NCBI RefSeq assembly: GCF_018394055.1
Contig: NZ_CP074441.1
Location: forward strand, 1-64,000
Direction: 5' to 3'
Source of the DNA: Weissella ceti
Lineage (GTDB): Bacteria; Bacillota; Bacilli; Lactobacillales; Lactobacillaceae
DNA length: 64,000 nucleotides
In this document: positions 27,556 to 35,322 of the stretch, piece after piece
How positions within the stretch are numbered: position 1 is the stretch's first letter
Layout: every line of letters starts with the position of its first letter
Translations under genes and position numbers: made by a program
Notes under the pieces: generated by a model
What the model was told of the DNA's origin: nothing
The model's input: the letters and a program-made list of their open reading frames with translations, nothing else
The model's database searches: none

Positions 27556-28158
27556 ATGCAGTTTGCGAAAAGAGTAGTTTTGGTAATTATTGGGTTGAGT
27601 TTGTTAGCGTTGGGGGCTGCTTTGTTGAGTGCCTCAGGTGTTGGAGTTGATCCGTACACAGCGATGAACTTTGGGATTGGACAAGTAACAGGCATTGGGC
27701 TAGGAAACGCCCAATTATTGGTTAATGTTATTTTGATTATCTTTGTGCTGTTCAATCGTCGCAGTGTAATTGGACTGGGAACGCTAATTAACATTGTGTT
27801 TGTTGGCTATGCGGTGCAATTCTTTAGTGGATTCTTGAACAATGGTCCGATTAATTTACAAGCAAACTACTTCATGATGGCCGTAGGATTAGTTGTCGGT
27901 GTGTTGCTATACGCTTTGGGAATTACGATGTACGTCGATGCTGGTTTGGGACAATCACCATATGAAGCGGTTGCGCCAATTGTTTCTGATATGCTAGATA
28001 AGTCATATACATCAGTTCGTACCGTACAAGATGTCTTGGTGTTATTGCTTGCGATGGTCTGTGCAGGGTTTACGTTCGTTGGAATAGGAACAATCTTGTG
28101 TGCCTTTGGGACGGGAATTTTGATTACATTTTGGCGCAAAGTGTTGCCAAGTATCTAA
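27556..28158 (+). CDS. YczE/YyaS/YitT-family membrane protein
   Basis: A 200-residue integral membrane protein with about five to six helices. The opening VVLVIIGLSLLALGAALL followed by SGVGVDPYTAMNFGIG and the later AGLGQSPYEAVAPIVSD are typical of the YczE group, whose function is poorly defined. ATG 27556 follows CTCGGAGGA. It is divergent from pbuG. A related YitT protein is the next gene on the same strand, so two paralogous-type membrane proteins are neighbours, separated by a terminator. Confidence 0.88.
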   Translation: MQFAKRVVLVIIGLSLLALGAALLSASGVGVDPYTAMNFGIGQVTGIGLGNAQLLVNVILIIFVLFNRRSVIGLGTLINIVFVGYAVQFFSGFLNNGPINLQANYFMMAVGLVVGVLLYALGITMYVDAGLGQSPYEAVAPIVSDMLDKSYTSVRTVQDVLVLLLAMVCAGFTFVGIGTILCAFGTGILITFWRKVLPSI

Positions 28159-28170
28159 AAAATGAAGCAA

Positions 28171-28203
28171 CGAAAAAGACCGCCTGATGGTGGCCTTTTT
28201 TTA
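28171..28203 (+). terminator. Terminator after YczE-type gene
   Basis: AAAAAGACCGCC with GGTGGCCTTTTT, stem with one mismatch and a wobble, followed by T residues. Confidence 0.7.
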
Positions 28204-28337
28204 TGGATTGAAAAATATTAAAAAAGTTACGAAATGCTAAAAAACACTAACGAATACATGCTAGTTCCATGGTTTTTTAAAGTTTCTTCCCATATAATGG
28301 AATGAAAGAGTAGTTTATATTAGGGAGATATAGATAT

Positions 28338-29192
28338 ATGAGAAAACGCCGTCGAAAACTTATTAATGCGACTTGGTTTCGCACACTAGTCATTCTAATG
28401 GCACTAGAATTAATTGCCATTGCAATTAACTTCTTTTATGCACCGATTAATGTTGCTGCGGGAGGTGCCACTGGTGTGTCAATCTTGTTGAATGCCGCAT
28501 TTGGCGTGGATCGTGCGTTGACGGTGTTAGTAATTAACGTATCAATGATTGTTTTAGCCGCTTTTTTCTTAGAAAAGCGAGTTGTTAAAAATATTGCCTT
28601 TGGTAGTTTGGCTTTACCAGTATTGTTGAAATATACGCCAAGCTTTCAATTGGTCGAAGATAGCTTGATGGCTGTGATTATTGGGGGAGCAGTATTTGCT
28701 ACTGGAGTGGCAATTTTGTATCGTCTAGATGCTTCAGCAGGTGGTACAACGGTGCCGCCGATGATATTGAAGAAATACTTCAATATCAACACAGCGTATT
28801 CGTTGCTAACGATTGATATGATTATTACTTTGTTTAACTTGTTTGTTGCTGGAACAAATGCGTTCTTCTTGGCTGGTTTCTCGTTGGTAATTACGTCAAT
28901 GGTTATGCGCCGAATCGAAACAGGGTTGAATTTGAAACAACAAGTAACAATCATGAGTAACGAATATGGTCATGAAATTCGAGAAGCTTTGTTAAATGAA
29001 GAACAAAGTTTAACGATTTTTGATGTTCGTGGTGGATATACAGATAATAATCGCGAAATGTTGATGGTCTTAGTTGATAGTCAAGATTATGGACATTTAA
29101 TCCGTATTATTCGTGACATAGATGAAGAAGCGTTTGTTGTCACAACGAATGTGACCGAAGCGCAAGGTGGCACAATGCGACTAGGTGCATAA
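28338..29192 (+). CDS. YitT-family membrane protein (DUF161 + DUF2179)
   Basis: A 284-residue protein with about five to six N-terminal membrane helices and the repeated DUF161-type motif (NVAAGGATGVSILL; DASAGGTTVPPMILKK). A C-terminal cytosolic DUF2179 domain of about 80 residues follows (EIREALLNEEQSLTIFDVRGGY, MLMVLVDSQDYGHLIRIIRDID). The family is widespread in Firmicutes, and its transport role is not established. ATG 28338 has AGGGAGA upstream. The zinc-ribbon gene begins 25 bp after its stop, with no terminator between them, so they are probably one transcript. Confidence 0.9.
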   Translation: MRKRRRKLINATWFRTLVILMALELIAIAINFFYAPINVAAGGATGVSILLNAAFGVDRALTVLVINVSMIVLAAFFLEKRVVKNIAFGSLALPVLLKYTPSFQLVEDSLMAVIIGGAVFATGVAILYRLDASAGGTTVPPMILKKYFNINTAYSLLTIDMIITLFNLFVAGTNAFFLAGFSLVITSMVMRRIETGLNLKQQVTIMSNEYGHEIREALLNEEQSLTIFDVRGGYTDNNREMLMVLVDSQDYGHLIRIIRDIDEEAFVVTTNVTEAQGGTMRLGA

Positions 29193-29217
29193 GACAGAAA
29201 ATAATGGTGGTACGGAA

Positions 29218-29499
29218 ATGTTTAAGTCAAAACAATATTGTCAGAGTTGTGGATTTATTTTAACCCGAGAAAATGCAGGGACTAATGCAGATTTATCACA
29301 TAGTCATCTATATTGTCAGGTGTGTTTTCAACGTGGGCGTTATACGCAACCGTACATTACGTATCGCGATATGGTAAAGAAGTGTTATAGCAGATTGAAT
29401 GTGAAAGATATGCCCTGGTGGAAACGCTATGGATATCTTGTAGGATATCCAATGTTTTTACGTACATTAGCAAGATGGCGTAGTAGAGTAGTATCTTAA
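29218..29499 (+). CDS. Putative zinc-ribbon protein
   Basis: A 93-residue protein resembling the putative zinc-ribbon family (Zn_ribbon_2 type). It has YCQSCGF near residues 7-13, a conserved GTNADLSHSHLYC stretch, and a second CxxC (CQVCFQRG), followed by a YITYRDMVKKC helix. The four Cys would bind one zinc. ATG 29218 was selected because it lies after a GGTGG and the family N-terminus fits. An ATG at 29185 overlaps the previous gene and lacks an SD. Function is unknown. It is probably cotranscribed with the YitT gene. Confidence 0.82.
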   Translation: MFKSKQYCQSCGFILTRENAGTNADLSHSHLYCQVCFQRGRYTQPYITYRDMVKKCYSRLNVKDMPWWKRYGYLVGYPMFLRTLARWRSRVVS

Positions 29500-29524
29500 T
29501 ACATTAAAATACAATGAGAATTTT

Positions 29525-29556
29525 GGACCGTCATCAGAAATGATGACGGTTTTGTG
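29525..29556 (+). terminator. Terminator after zinc-ribbon gene
   Basis: ACCGTCATCA with TGATGACGGT (29527-29550), followed by a TTTTG run. The AT-rich stretch from 29557 to the sRNA promoter at 29782 contains no gene I can support. Confidence 0.82.
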
Positions 29557-29781
29557 TATTTTATGCATGGAAAGTATGCACAAAAAATTAGCAAAGCAGT
29601 AGTTTCGGAATATCTTAAAGTGGACTTAAGTAATATGAAAAGTGTTTGAATTCCATTTTTTTATAAAAAAATAAACAAATAAACATACTTGTGTATATAA
29701 AATATGTGTTGGTATTCGTGTTAAAACGTTACAATATGCGATTTTTTTGCAAAAATGATTAAAAATAAACGCTAAAAGTTG

Positions 29782-29810
29782 TTGATTTATATAATCATAG
29801 ACGGTATTAT
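29782..29810 (+). promoter_or_regulatory. Promoter of small RNA A
   Basis: -35 TTGATT (29782-29787), 17-bp spacer and -10 TATTAT (29805-29810). The -10 and the start region resemble those of small RNA B. Confidence 0.65.
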
Positions 29811-29817
29811 AATAAAT

Positions 29818-30000
29818 GTTGAAAGGGCAGCCTTTCGACATCCCATATAGTAACATACACTACTCATATTATCGCAGTCTTCCCAACTGCGAACCTACTC
29901 CGATTCCCTGTCTTTCCCAGGCAGTGGAGTTAAGATCGATAGGCTTTCCCAGCCTGTCTTGATCCGAAAAAACCCTGGACTCCCAACCAGGTTTTTTTTG
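29818..30000 (+). ncRNA. Small RNA A with four C-rich (UCCCA) hairpin loops
   Basis: About 180 nt from a predicted start to a strong terminator, with no SD or ORF. Hairpins read directly: head stem 29818-29826/29831-29839; stem 29873-29878/29886-29891 with loop CTTCCCA; stem 29908-29912/29920-29924 with loop TTTCCCA, enclosed by ACTCC/GGAGT (29897-29901/29926-29930); stem 29934-29944/29952-29964 with loop TTTCCCA; and terminator stem 29974-29978/29987-29991 with loop ACTCCCAA, then eight T. All four later loops present the same CCCA. A single-stranded ATCCCATA follows the head stem. UCCC loops are known anti-Shine-Dalgarno elements in Listeria LhrC and staphylococcal Rsa RNAs. I infer a trans-acting regulator, but the family is unknown to me. 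Confidence 0.75.
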
Positions 30001-30115
30001 TTGCCTTTTTTACATAGATATAGGAAGAATGGGCCTGAAAATGTAAATACTTAACCCTGTTACTTATTTAAGGTTAGTTTTATGTTGTTTTATTTTTTGT
30101 TTAAGTTGTGGGCGT

Positions 30116-30320
30116 TATTATTATTTATGTCGAAAGGGTAACCGATCGACAACCCAAGCAAAAACATATACTCATAATTGTCATCTGATGAAGATGACAG
30201 CTCCTATTCCTAAATTGGAAATTCGAAAGAATCTCCGCTAATAGCACCTATATATATGCCCCTAACATATATGTAGGTCCGAAACGACCACGAAACCTCA
30301 TTCGTGGTCGTTTTTCTTTT
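30116..30320 (+). ncRNA. Small RNA B, paralogue of small RNA A
   Basis: A -10 TATTAT (30116-30121) is followed at 30129 by a head hairpin (GTCG 30129-30132 with CGAC 30147-30150) and single-stranded AACCCAAG. A 7-bp stem follows (30179-30185/30193-30199), then a 12-bp stem (30247-30258/30266-30277) with loop CCCCTAA, and the terminator stem 30284-30294/30301-30311 with five T. The -10, transcription start and head (ATGTCGAAAGGG here, ATGTTGAAAGGG in A) and the downstream CATAYACTACTCAT-like segment resemble RNA A. The two are probably ancient duplicates. No open reading frame with an SD is present. Confidence 0.7.
30284..30320 (+). terminator. Terminator of small RNA B
   Basis: ACGACCACGAA (30284-30294) pairs perfectly with TTCGTGGTCGT (30301-30311), followed by a T-rich tail. 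Confidence 0.93.
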
Positions 30321-30410
30321 AACAAAAAGAGAAAAAATAGATTTGGAGAATAAAATAAATAGTGTTAATATAATCACCTGTAATAAAACACATAGATTTA
30401 TGGAGATATT

Positions 30411-30572
30411 ATGAAAGATAAAGCAGTACATATGGAAAAGTGGATCGTGGCGGTATTGGCATTGTTACTTGTAGGGGGTGCATGCCTATGTATTACTCGT
30501 CACTACACTCACTATAGTTTTGGGCAACAATCGTCAGCGAATGACAAAGCACAACACAGTGTTGTTTATTAG
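30411..30572 (+). CDS. Small membrane protein, 53 residues
   Basis: Short ORF with ATG 30411 preceded by ATGGAGAT. It encodes MKDKAVHMEKWIVAVLALLL, continuing through a hydrophobic stretch (residues 11-27) and a Cys-rich exit (GGACLCI), then a polar, His-rich tail. One membrane helix is predicted, probably as a signal anchor; the Cys might be a lipidation site, but no clear lipobox precedes it. It is not similar to anything I recognise. It stands between small RNA B and the SAM riboswitch. Confidence 0.6.
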   Translation: MKDKAVHMEKWIVAVLALLLVGGACLCITRHYTHYSFGQQSSANDKAQHSVVY

Positions 30573-30645
30573 CTTTAAGCCTTGATTCTACGGGTTAAAC
30601 CAGTTAGAATAATGACTTAAAGAAAAAATCGAATAATCAGACAAA

Positions 30646-30734
30646 CCTATCAAGAGTTCAGGGAGGGAGTAGACCCGATGATCTGGCGCCAGCTTACCCC
30701 TATTAGGGCGATGTGGTAATTTCTAACAGATAGG
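30646..30734 (+). promoter_or_regulatory. SAM-I (S-box) riboswitch
   Basis: Aptamer bounded by P1 CCTATC (30646-30651) and GATAGG (30729-30734). It contains S-box blocks ATCAAGA, GGGAGGGA, CCCGATGA, GCCA and TGTGGTAATTTC. It lies upstream of metK, whose product makes SAM, so SAM binding would favour termination. The class fits SAM-I rather than the SMK box known from several other Lactobacillales metK leaders. Confidence 0.9.
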
Positions 30735-30743
30735 CACATATCG

Positions 30744-30792
30744 AACCCCGACATGTTGCCTAGTATCAGGTATGTCGGGGTTATTTATTTCC
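30744..30792 (+). terminator. SAM riboswitch terminator
   Basis: AACCCCGACAT (30744-30754) pairs perfectly with ATGTCGGGGTT (30772-30782); the T-rich tail is interrupted by A. Confidence 0.8.
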
Positions 30793-30809
30793 CAGAGGAG
30801 AGATATATT

Positions 30810-32003
30810 ATGATTGAAAAGCGTTTATTTACTTCAGAATCAGTTTCAGAAGGACACCCAGATAAGGTTTCAGACCAAATCTCAGATGCCATCTTGGACG
30901 CCGTGTTGGCACAAGACCCACAAGCACGTACAGCGATTGAAACATCAGTGACAACTGGTTACGTTAACGTCTTTGGAGAAATCTCAACAAGTGCCTACGT
31001 AAACATCAACCAAATCGTACGTGACACTTTGACACGTATTGGTTACGATGATCCAGATGCTGGTTTCTTGGCAGACGACGTTCACGTTGGAATTACAATT
31101 GATGAACAATCACCTGACATCGCACAAGGAGTTGATTCAGCCATTGAACAACGTGAAGATGGTGGTAAGGATCCGCTTGATGAAATTGGAGCCGGTGACC
31201 AAGGGTTGATGTTTGGTTACGCTACTAACGAAACTGAAGAATTCTTGCCAGTTTCTGTTGTATTGTCACACGAATTGGTTAAGAAGCAAGCTGAACTACG
31301 TCGTTCAGGTGCTTTGAACTACCTATTGCCAGACGCAAAGGCACAAGTAACGGTTGAATTGGACGATAACGACCAACCAACACGTATTGACGCAGTTGTT
31401 CTTTCAACACAACACCGCGAAAACGTTACATTAGAACAATTGCGTGCAGATGTTCGTGAACAAATCATCGACCCAATCTTGCCTGCAGAACTTGTAGATG
31501 ACGAAACACGTTACTACATCAACCCAACTGGTCGTTTCGTTATCGGTGGACCAAAGGGTGACTCAGGAATGACTGGTCGTAAGATCATCGTTGACACCTA
31601 CGGTGGATACGCACGTCACGGTGGTGGTGCCTTCTCAGGTAAGGACGCAACTAAGGTTGACCGTTCAGCTGCCTACGCAGCACGTTACATCGCTAAGAAC
31701 ATCGTTGCCGCTGAATTGGCGGATAAGGTTGAATTGCAAGTTGCCTACGCTATCGGTGTGGCTGCGCCTGTTTCAATCAACGTGAACACATTCGGCACTG
31801 GTAAGGTTTCAGATGCTGAATTGGTGACTGCAGTACGTGAATTGTTTGAACTACGTCCTGCTGGAATCATCGCTGACCTTGACCTACGTCAACCACGTTA
31901 CCAAGCAACTGCTGCATACGGACACTTCGGTCGTCCTGAACTAGACTTGCCATGGGAACGCCTAGACAAGGTTGAAGACCTAAAGGCATACTTTAACAAG
32001 TAA
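30810..32003 (+). CDS. metK: S-adenosylmethionine synthetase
   Basis: Makes SAM from methionine and ATP. The 397-residue protein has the usual opening [32 protein letters not shown] (methionine/ATP site), the P-loop-like [19 protein letters not shown] and the C-terminal AYGHFGR segment. An in-frame ATG upstream (30753) falls inside the riboswitch terminator. ATG 30810 has AGAGGAGAG upstream and gives the family N-terminus. Highly biased codons suggest strong expression. It is governed by the SAM-I riboswitch. Confidence 0.98.
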   Translation: MIEKRLFTSESVSEGHPDKVSDQISDAILDAVLAQDPQARTAIETSVTTGYVNVFGEISTSAYVNINQIVRDTLTRIGYDDPDAGFLADDVHVGITIDEQSPDIAQGVDSAIEQREDGGKDPLDEIGAGDQGLMFGYATNETEEFLPVSVVLSHELVKKQAELRRSGALNYLLPDAKAQVTVELDDNDQPTRIDAVVLSTQHRENVTLEQLRADVREQIIDPILPAELVDDETRYYINPTGRFVIGGPKGDSGMTGRKIIVDTYGGYARHGGGAFSGKDATKVDRSAAYAARYIAKNIVAAELADKVELQVAYAIGVAAPVSINVNTFGTGKVSDAELVTAVRELFELRPAGIIADLDLRQPRYQATAAYGHFGRPELDLPWERLDKVEDLKAYFNK

Positions 32004-32009
32004 TCAATG

Positions 32010-32043
32010 AAGAGCACTCATAGAAATATGGGTGCTTTTTTAT
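32010..32043 (+). terminator. metK terminator
   Basis: AGCACTCAT (32013-32021) pairs with ATGGGTGCT (32028-32036), followed by T residues. Confidence 0.85.
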
Positions 32044-32105
32044 TTGCATTGAAATATTTAAACGCTACAATAAATATGTAAATATATTTAGGGAGTGTGA
32101 GATAT

Positions 32106-32867
32106 ATGAAGAAGTGGGAAGAGTTAACAAGTGATGAATTGAATCTATTGGAAGTGCTGTATTGGGTAGCAATGTTTCCGGAAACAGCTGACAAAATGCC
32201 TGAAGACAAGGAAAAACCTGATGGGAAAGCTATTTGTGTTAATGCGTTATATCGTAATATAGAATTTAAGAAACGGATGAAGGAAGTCAATACACACATT
32301 TGGGAAGAAGTTGGGGAAGGCTTTGAACCTAAGTGGCCGTATGAGGCTGATCGTATGAAGTGGGATAATGAAACTAAGATTAATCCATTAAGGTCTATTT
32401 TGAATCATTTAAGTGCAGATGGTTTCTTAGAGGTGAATGAACGTATGGGTGATGCTGATATTGTTAGTAAGATCTCAATTACTGATGATGACACCCCTTA
32501 TAATTTCAAAGCATTGGCTCCAGAAGGCCAATCACTTGTGTTTATTCAAATTTGTCGCGCTGGATTAGTTGTAGCAGAACAATGGATTGCACATCGAAAA
32601 AAATTGGCAGCTCAACAAGAAGAAATTGCAGCACAAAAGGCAGAAACTGAAGCATCAAAGCGTCTAGAACGTATCATTGGTGTTATGGGGGGATTAGCAA
32701 TTGTTGTAGCAATGCTTGAGTGGAATTGGACAGAAGCGAATCTGACTATGACGGTTGCTCGTTCTATTATGATTGTGATGTTAGTGGGACTGGCAGTATG
32801 GCAATGGGACGCAATTCGTGCATTGTTTGGGCTTGATAAGAGTAAGAGATCAGTCAAAGCGGAATAA
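32106..32867 (+). CDS. Hypothetical protein with coiled coil and C-terminal membrane helices
   Basis: A 253-residue protein, not recognised. The N-terminal ~150 residues are soluble and could include a winged-helix-like segment (NPLRSILNHLSADGFLEVNER). A charged helix with coiled-coil character follows (HRKKLAAQQEEIAAQKAETEA), then two hydrophobic segments near the end (GVMGGLAIVVAMLEW; ARSIMIVMLVGLAVWQW). ATG 32106 was chosen over GTG 32097, because TTAGGGAG is ten bases from the ATG but only one from the GTG. The gene stands alone between metK and rlmD and might have been acquired separately; the evidence for that is weak. Confidence 0.75.
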   Translation: MKKWEELTSDELNLLEVLYWVAMFPETADKMPEDKEKPDGKAICVNALYRNIEFKKRMKEVNTHIWEEVGEGFEPKWPYEADRMKWDNETKINPLRSILNHLSADGFLEVNERMGDADIVSKISITDDDTPYNFKALAPEGQSLVFIQICRAGLVVAEQWIAHRKKLAAQQEEIAAQKAETEASKRLERIIGVMGGLAIVVAMLEWNWTEANLTMTVARSIMIVMLVGLAVWQWDAIRALFGLDKSKRSVKAE

Positions 32868-33011
32868 TGATTGTGTGATAAAAAGATAATTTTATAAACA
32901 GAATTTGGACGATATTATTCGATGACGTAGTACACATTCGGCAACCATGTTATTAAAAGGCGTTTTGTGGCATAATTGATAAATAACTAATCGAGATTGA
33001 GATGGCGAAAT

Positions 33012-34406
33012 ATGAGACCTAAAGTAAATATCCCTGTAAAGATGGGAGAGCACCATACTGGTGTTGTACAAGAAGTACAATATAATGGACAAGCCATTGT
33101 GATGGTCGATGAATATCCAATTCACCTAGACAATGCTTATCCAAATGAAACTGTGACCTTTGAAATTACACAAGTTAATCGTAAGTTTGCGCGTGCGGTT
33201 TTGGTAGAAGTCGTGGAAGCGTCTGAAGATCGTGTTGATTCAGGTCGCGATGATCTATTGATGACTGGAATTGCACCATACCTTAACTTGTCATATCCTG
33301 CGCAACTAAAGTTGAAGCAAGAACAAGTGACTAAGATTTTTGAACGCGCAAATGTACCAGCGACCGTTGCGCCAACAATTGGGATGGAAGATCCAACTCA
33401 TTACCGTAATAAGACTGTGGTGCCTATGCAATATAAAGATGGTCACCTAGAAACAGGATTTATTAAGCGTGGAACACCAGACGAAATTGTGCCGTTGGAA
33501 GATTACTTCGTGAATGATCCAGTGATTGATGAAGTGATTGGATTAGTGCGTGATGTTTTGGATAAGCATCAAGTATCAATCTACTCTGATTTAACAGAAC
33601 AAGGTGAAATGCGTTATATCATGGTTCGTCGTGGATACTACACCCACGAAACAATGGTTGTGTTGGTTACGCAAACGGCAACGTTAAAAGATGAAGCCGA
33701 AATTGCCGAAGAAATTGCGGCCGTGGTACCAGGAATTAAGAGTATTGTCTTGAACCATAACCCACGTTCATTGCATTTGATGACATCAGGTGACAATCGT
33801 ACCCTTTGGGGTGCCGACGCGATTCATGATGAATTGCTAGGAATTGATTTTGAAATTGGACCAAACTCTTTCTACCAAGTTAATCCACAAACAACTGAAG
33901 TATTGTATGCCTTGGCTGCCGAAAAAGCTGAACTAACAGAAAATGACACCATCATTGATGCTTATTCAGGAATTGGAACGATCGGGCTTTCTGTAGCGGA
34001 CCAAGTGAAGGAAGTTATTGGTGTTGAATGGGTGGCGCGTGCCGTAGAAGATGCGGAAAAGAACGTTGCCAATAACCAGATAACAAATGCGCGTTTTGTG
34101 ACGGGGGATGCGCCTGCACAAATGAAGGCGTGGCATGCAGAAGGTGTTCGACCTGAAGTTGTTTTCGTAGACCCAACTCGTCCAGGATTAACTCCTGAAT
34201 TGATGGATGCGGTTGTTGATATGCGTCCAACACGTTTTGTGTATATCTCATGTAACCCAGAAACAATGGCGCGAGATGCACGTTACATGCTAGATAAGGG
34301 ATTTGAACTACATGGTGATATTCAACCACTTGATCAATTCCCGCAAACAGCTCACGTTGAAGCCGTGGCAGTATTCGTTCCTGGAGAAGAAACTAATGAA
34401 GATTAA
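33012..34406 (+). CDS. rlmD: 23S rRNA (uracil-5-)-methyltransferase, RlmD/RlmCD family
   Basis: SAM-dependent enzyme that methylates C5 of uracils in 23S rRNA. The 464-residue protein has an N-terminal TRAM domain (about 5-60), a central insert and the C-terminal Rossmann fold: IIDAYSGIGTIGLSVA, VFVDPTRPGL and the catalytic cysteine in YISCNPETMARD. The P-P-R motif of relatives reads PTRPGL here. No four-Cys iron-sulfur motif is seen near the N-terminus, as expected for Gram-positive RlmCD. ATG 33012 was preferred over TTG 32997. Its end overlaps the start of the next small gene by 11 bp. Confidence 0.93.
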   Translation: MRPKVNIPVKMGEHHTGVVQEVQYNGQAIVMVDEYPIHLDNAYPNETVTFEITQVNRKFARAVLVEVVEASEDRVDSGRDDLLMTGIAPYLNLSYPAQLKLKQEQVTKIFERANVPATVAPTIGMEDPTHYRNKTVVPMQYKDGHLETGFIKRGTPDEIVPLEDYFVNDPVIDEVIGLVRDVLDKHQVSIYSDLTEQGEMRYIMVRRGYYTHETMVVLVTQTATLKDEAEIAEEIAAVVPGIKSIVLNHNPRSLHLMTSGDNRTLWGADAIHDELLGIDFEIGPNSFYQVNPQTTEVLYALAAEKAELTENDTIIDAYSGIGTIGLSVADQVKEVIGVEWVARAVEDAEKNVANNQITNARFVTGDAPAQMKAWHAEGVRPEVVFVDPTRPGLTPELMDAVVDMRPTRFVYISCNPETMARDARYMLDKGFELHGDIQPLDQFPQTAHVEAVAVFVPGEETNED

Positions 34407-34569
34407 AAAGAGTACAGCGTATATGTTGGTATTGTTGTTTTTGTTTGTTGTTGCATTGCAAAACATTCAGAACAACAACCCTTGGATTGCCGTTCCAGTA
34501 ATGGTTGCGATTATGGTGATTGTTATTGTTTGGTCTATTGAACGTTTTAAAATGACACACCGTAAATAA
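34396..34569 (+). CDS. Small membrane protein, 57 residues
   Basis: Starts at ATG 34396 inside the 3' end of rlmD, with GGAGAAG as SD within the rlmD coding sequence. It encodes a basic N-terminus (MKIKKSTAYM), two hydrophobic segments (about 9-22 and 32-47) separated by NIQNNNPW, and a basic C-terminus. It resembles small two-helix (LapA-like) membrane proteins only in layout. Its overlap with rlmD implies translational coupling. Function is unknown. Confidence 0.75.
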   Translation: MKIKKSTAYMLVLLFLFVVALQNIQNNNPWIAVPVMVAIMVIVIVWSIERFKMTHRK

Positions 34570-34579
34570 GCGAAATAAA

Positions 34580-34611
34580 TAGATAACTTATATGGGTTAT
34601 CTGTTTTTTTA
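34580..34611 (+). terminator. Terminator of the rlmD unit
   Basis: AGATAAC with GTTATCT (34581-34602), followed by a T run. Confidence 0.82.
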
Positions 34612-34640
34612 TGCTTAAAATCCGTCAAGATAATTAAGTC

Positions 34641-34682
34641 GTAAAAAAGCTAGTCAGACATTGTGTCTAACTAGCTTTTTAA
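34641..34682 (-). terminator. Terminator of the MnmM-like gene
   Basis: AAAAAGCTAGT-C-AGACA pairs with TGTCT-A-ACTAGCTTTTT (34645-34680), with A-rich and T-rich flanks; it faces the minus-strand gene. Confidence 0.9.
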
Positions 34683-34683
34683 T

Positions 34684-35196
34684 TTATTTACGTTGTAGCA
34701 ACAATGCAGATTCACCAATTAGCAAATCAGTAAATTGTTCTACTTCGTAAGTATTAGTTGGTAATTTCTTGGCGTATTCAGAAATATCAGCGATACTCTC
34801 TACTTGATCAGCCAATAATAAGATAATGCCGTTTTCCTTTAGGTTCAACAACAACATTTTTACAGTCGTTAGTAGCGCTGTTTGATCGTCTTCGGCAGTG
34901 ATTTGGAAAACTGCTGCACCGATTGGTGTTGTTGGGTCTAGGTAGTTGGGAATATCTGTGTAAGGCTTGCTAATCAAGTCAACACGTTCGTGTAACCCAC
35001 TTAGGAAAAGAGATGTGGCAACGTCGTCAATGTCAGCCTTAGTTTCAGAAAATGATAGTACTTTTCCGGCTTCGCCGACACGACTAGCTAAAAAGCGAGT
35101 GATATCACCGTGTTTAATTGTGGCATCGATGGTTAAATCACCGATTTGAATCGCTTCATCGAGCGTGATTTGAGCTAATTTTTGAACAGAACGCAT
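34684..35196 (-). CDS. Divergent MnmM/YtqB-like methyltransferase
   Basis: A 170-residue protein similar in layout to YtqB/MnmM, a class I methyltransferase of tRNA wobble uridine modification. The opening KLAQITLDEAIQIGDLTIDAT and the following SRVGEAGKVLSFSE match the family's first strand-loop-helix and second strand. However, the glycine-rich SAM loop (DAT-x-GNG in relatives) reads DATIKHGD, and the late part is poorly conserved. It may bind SAM weakly or have lost activity. ATG 35196 was chosen for its clear GGAGGAAA; an upstream in-frame start lacks an SD. Confidence 0.7.
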   Translation of the reverse strand: MRSVQKLAQITLDEAIQIGDLTIDATIKHGDITRFLASRVGEAGKVLSFSETKADIDDVATSLFLSGLHERVDLISKPYTDIPNYLDPTTPIGAAVFQITAEDDQTALLTTVKMLLLNLKENGIILLLADQVESIADISEYAKKLPTNTYEVEQFTDLLIGESALLLQRK

Positions 35197-35322
35197 GTCG
35201 TTTCCTCCGGATAAGATATTGGTCTTAGTGTACCACAAAACTAGTACATACATTAATTGCGGAACATTGAAAGCAACGCTGATTTTTGGTAAAGTTAAGT
35301 AATTAAAGCGAGGTTAGTGAAA

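Noticed and set aside
29626-29856. Minus-strand 76-codon open frame
   Set aside because: AT-rich sequence without SD that overlaps the promoter and head hairpin of small RNA A.
30210-30431. Minus-strand 73-codon open frame
   Set aside because: It overlaps small RNA B and its terminator and has no SD.
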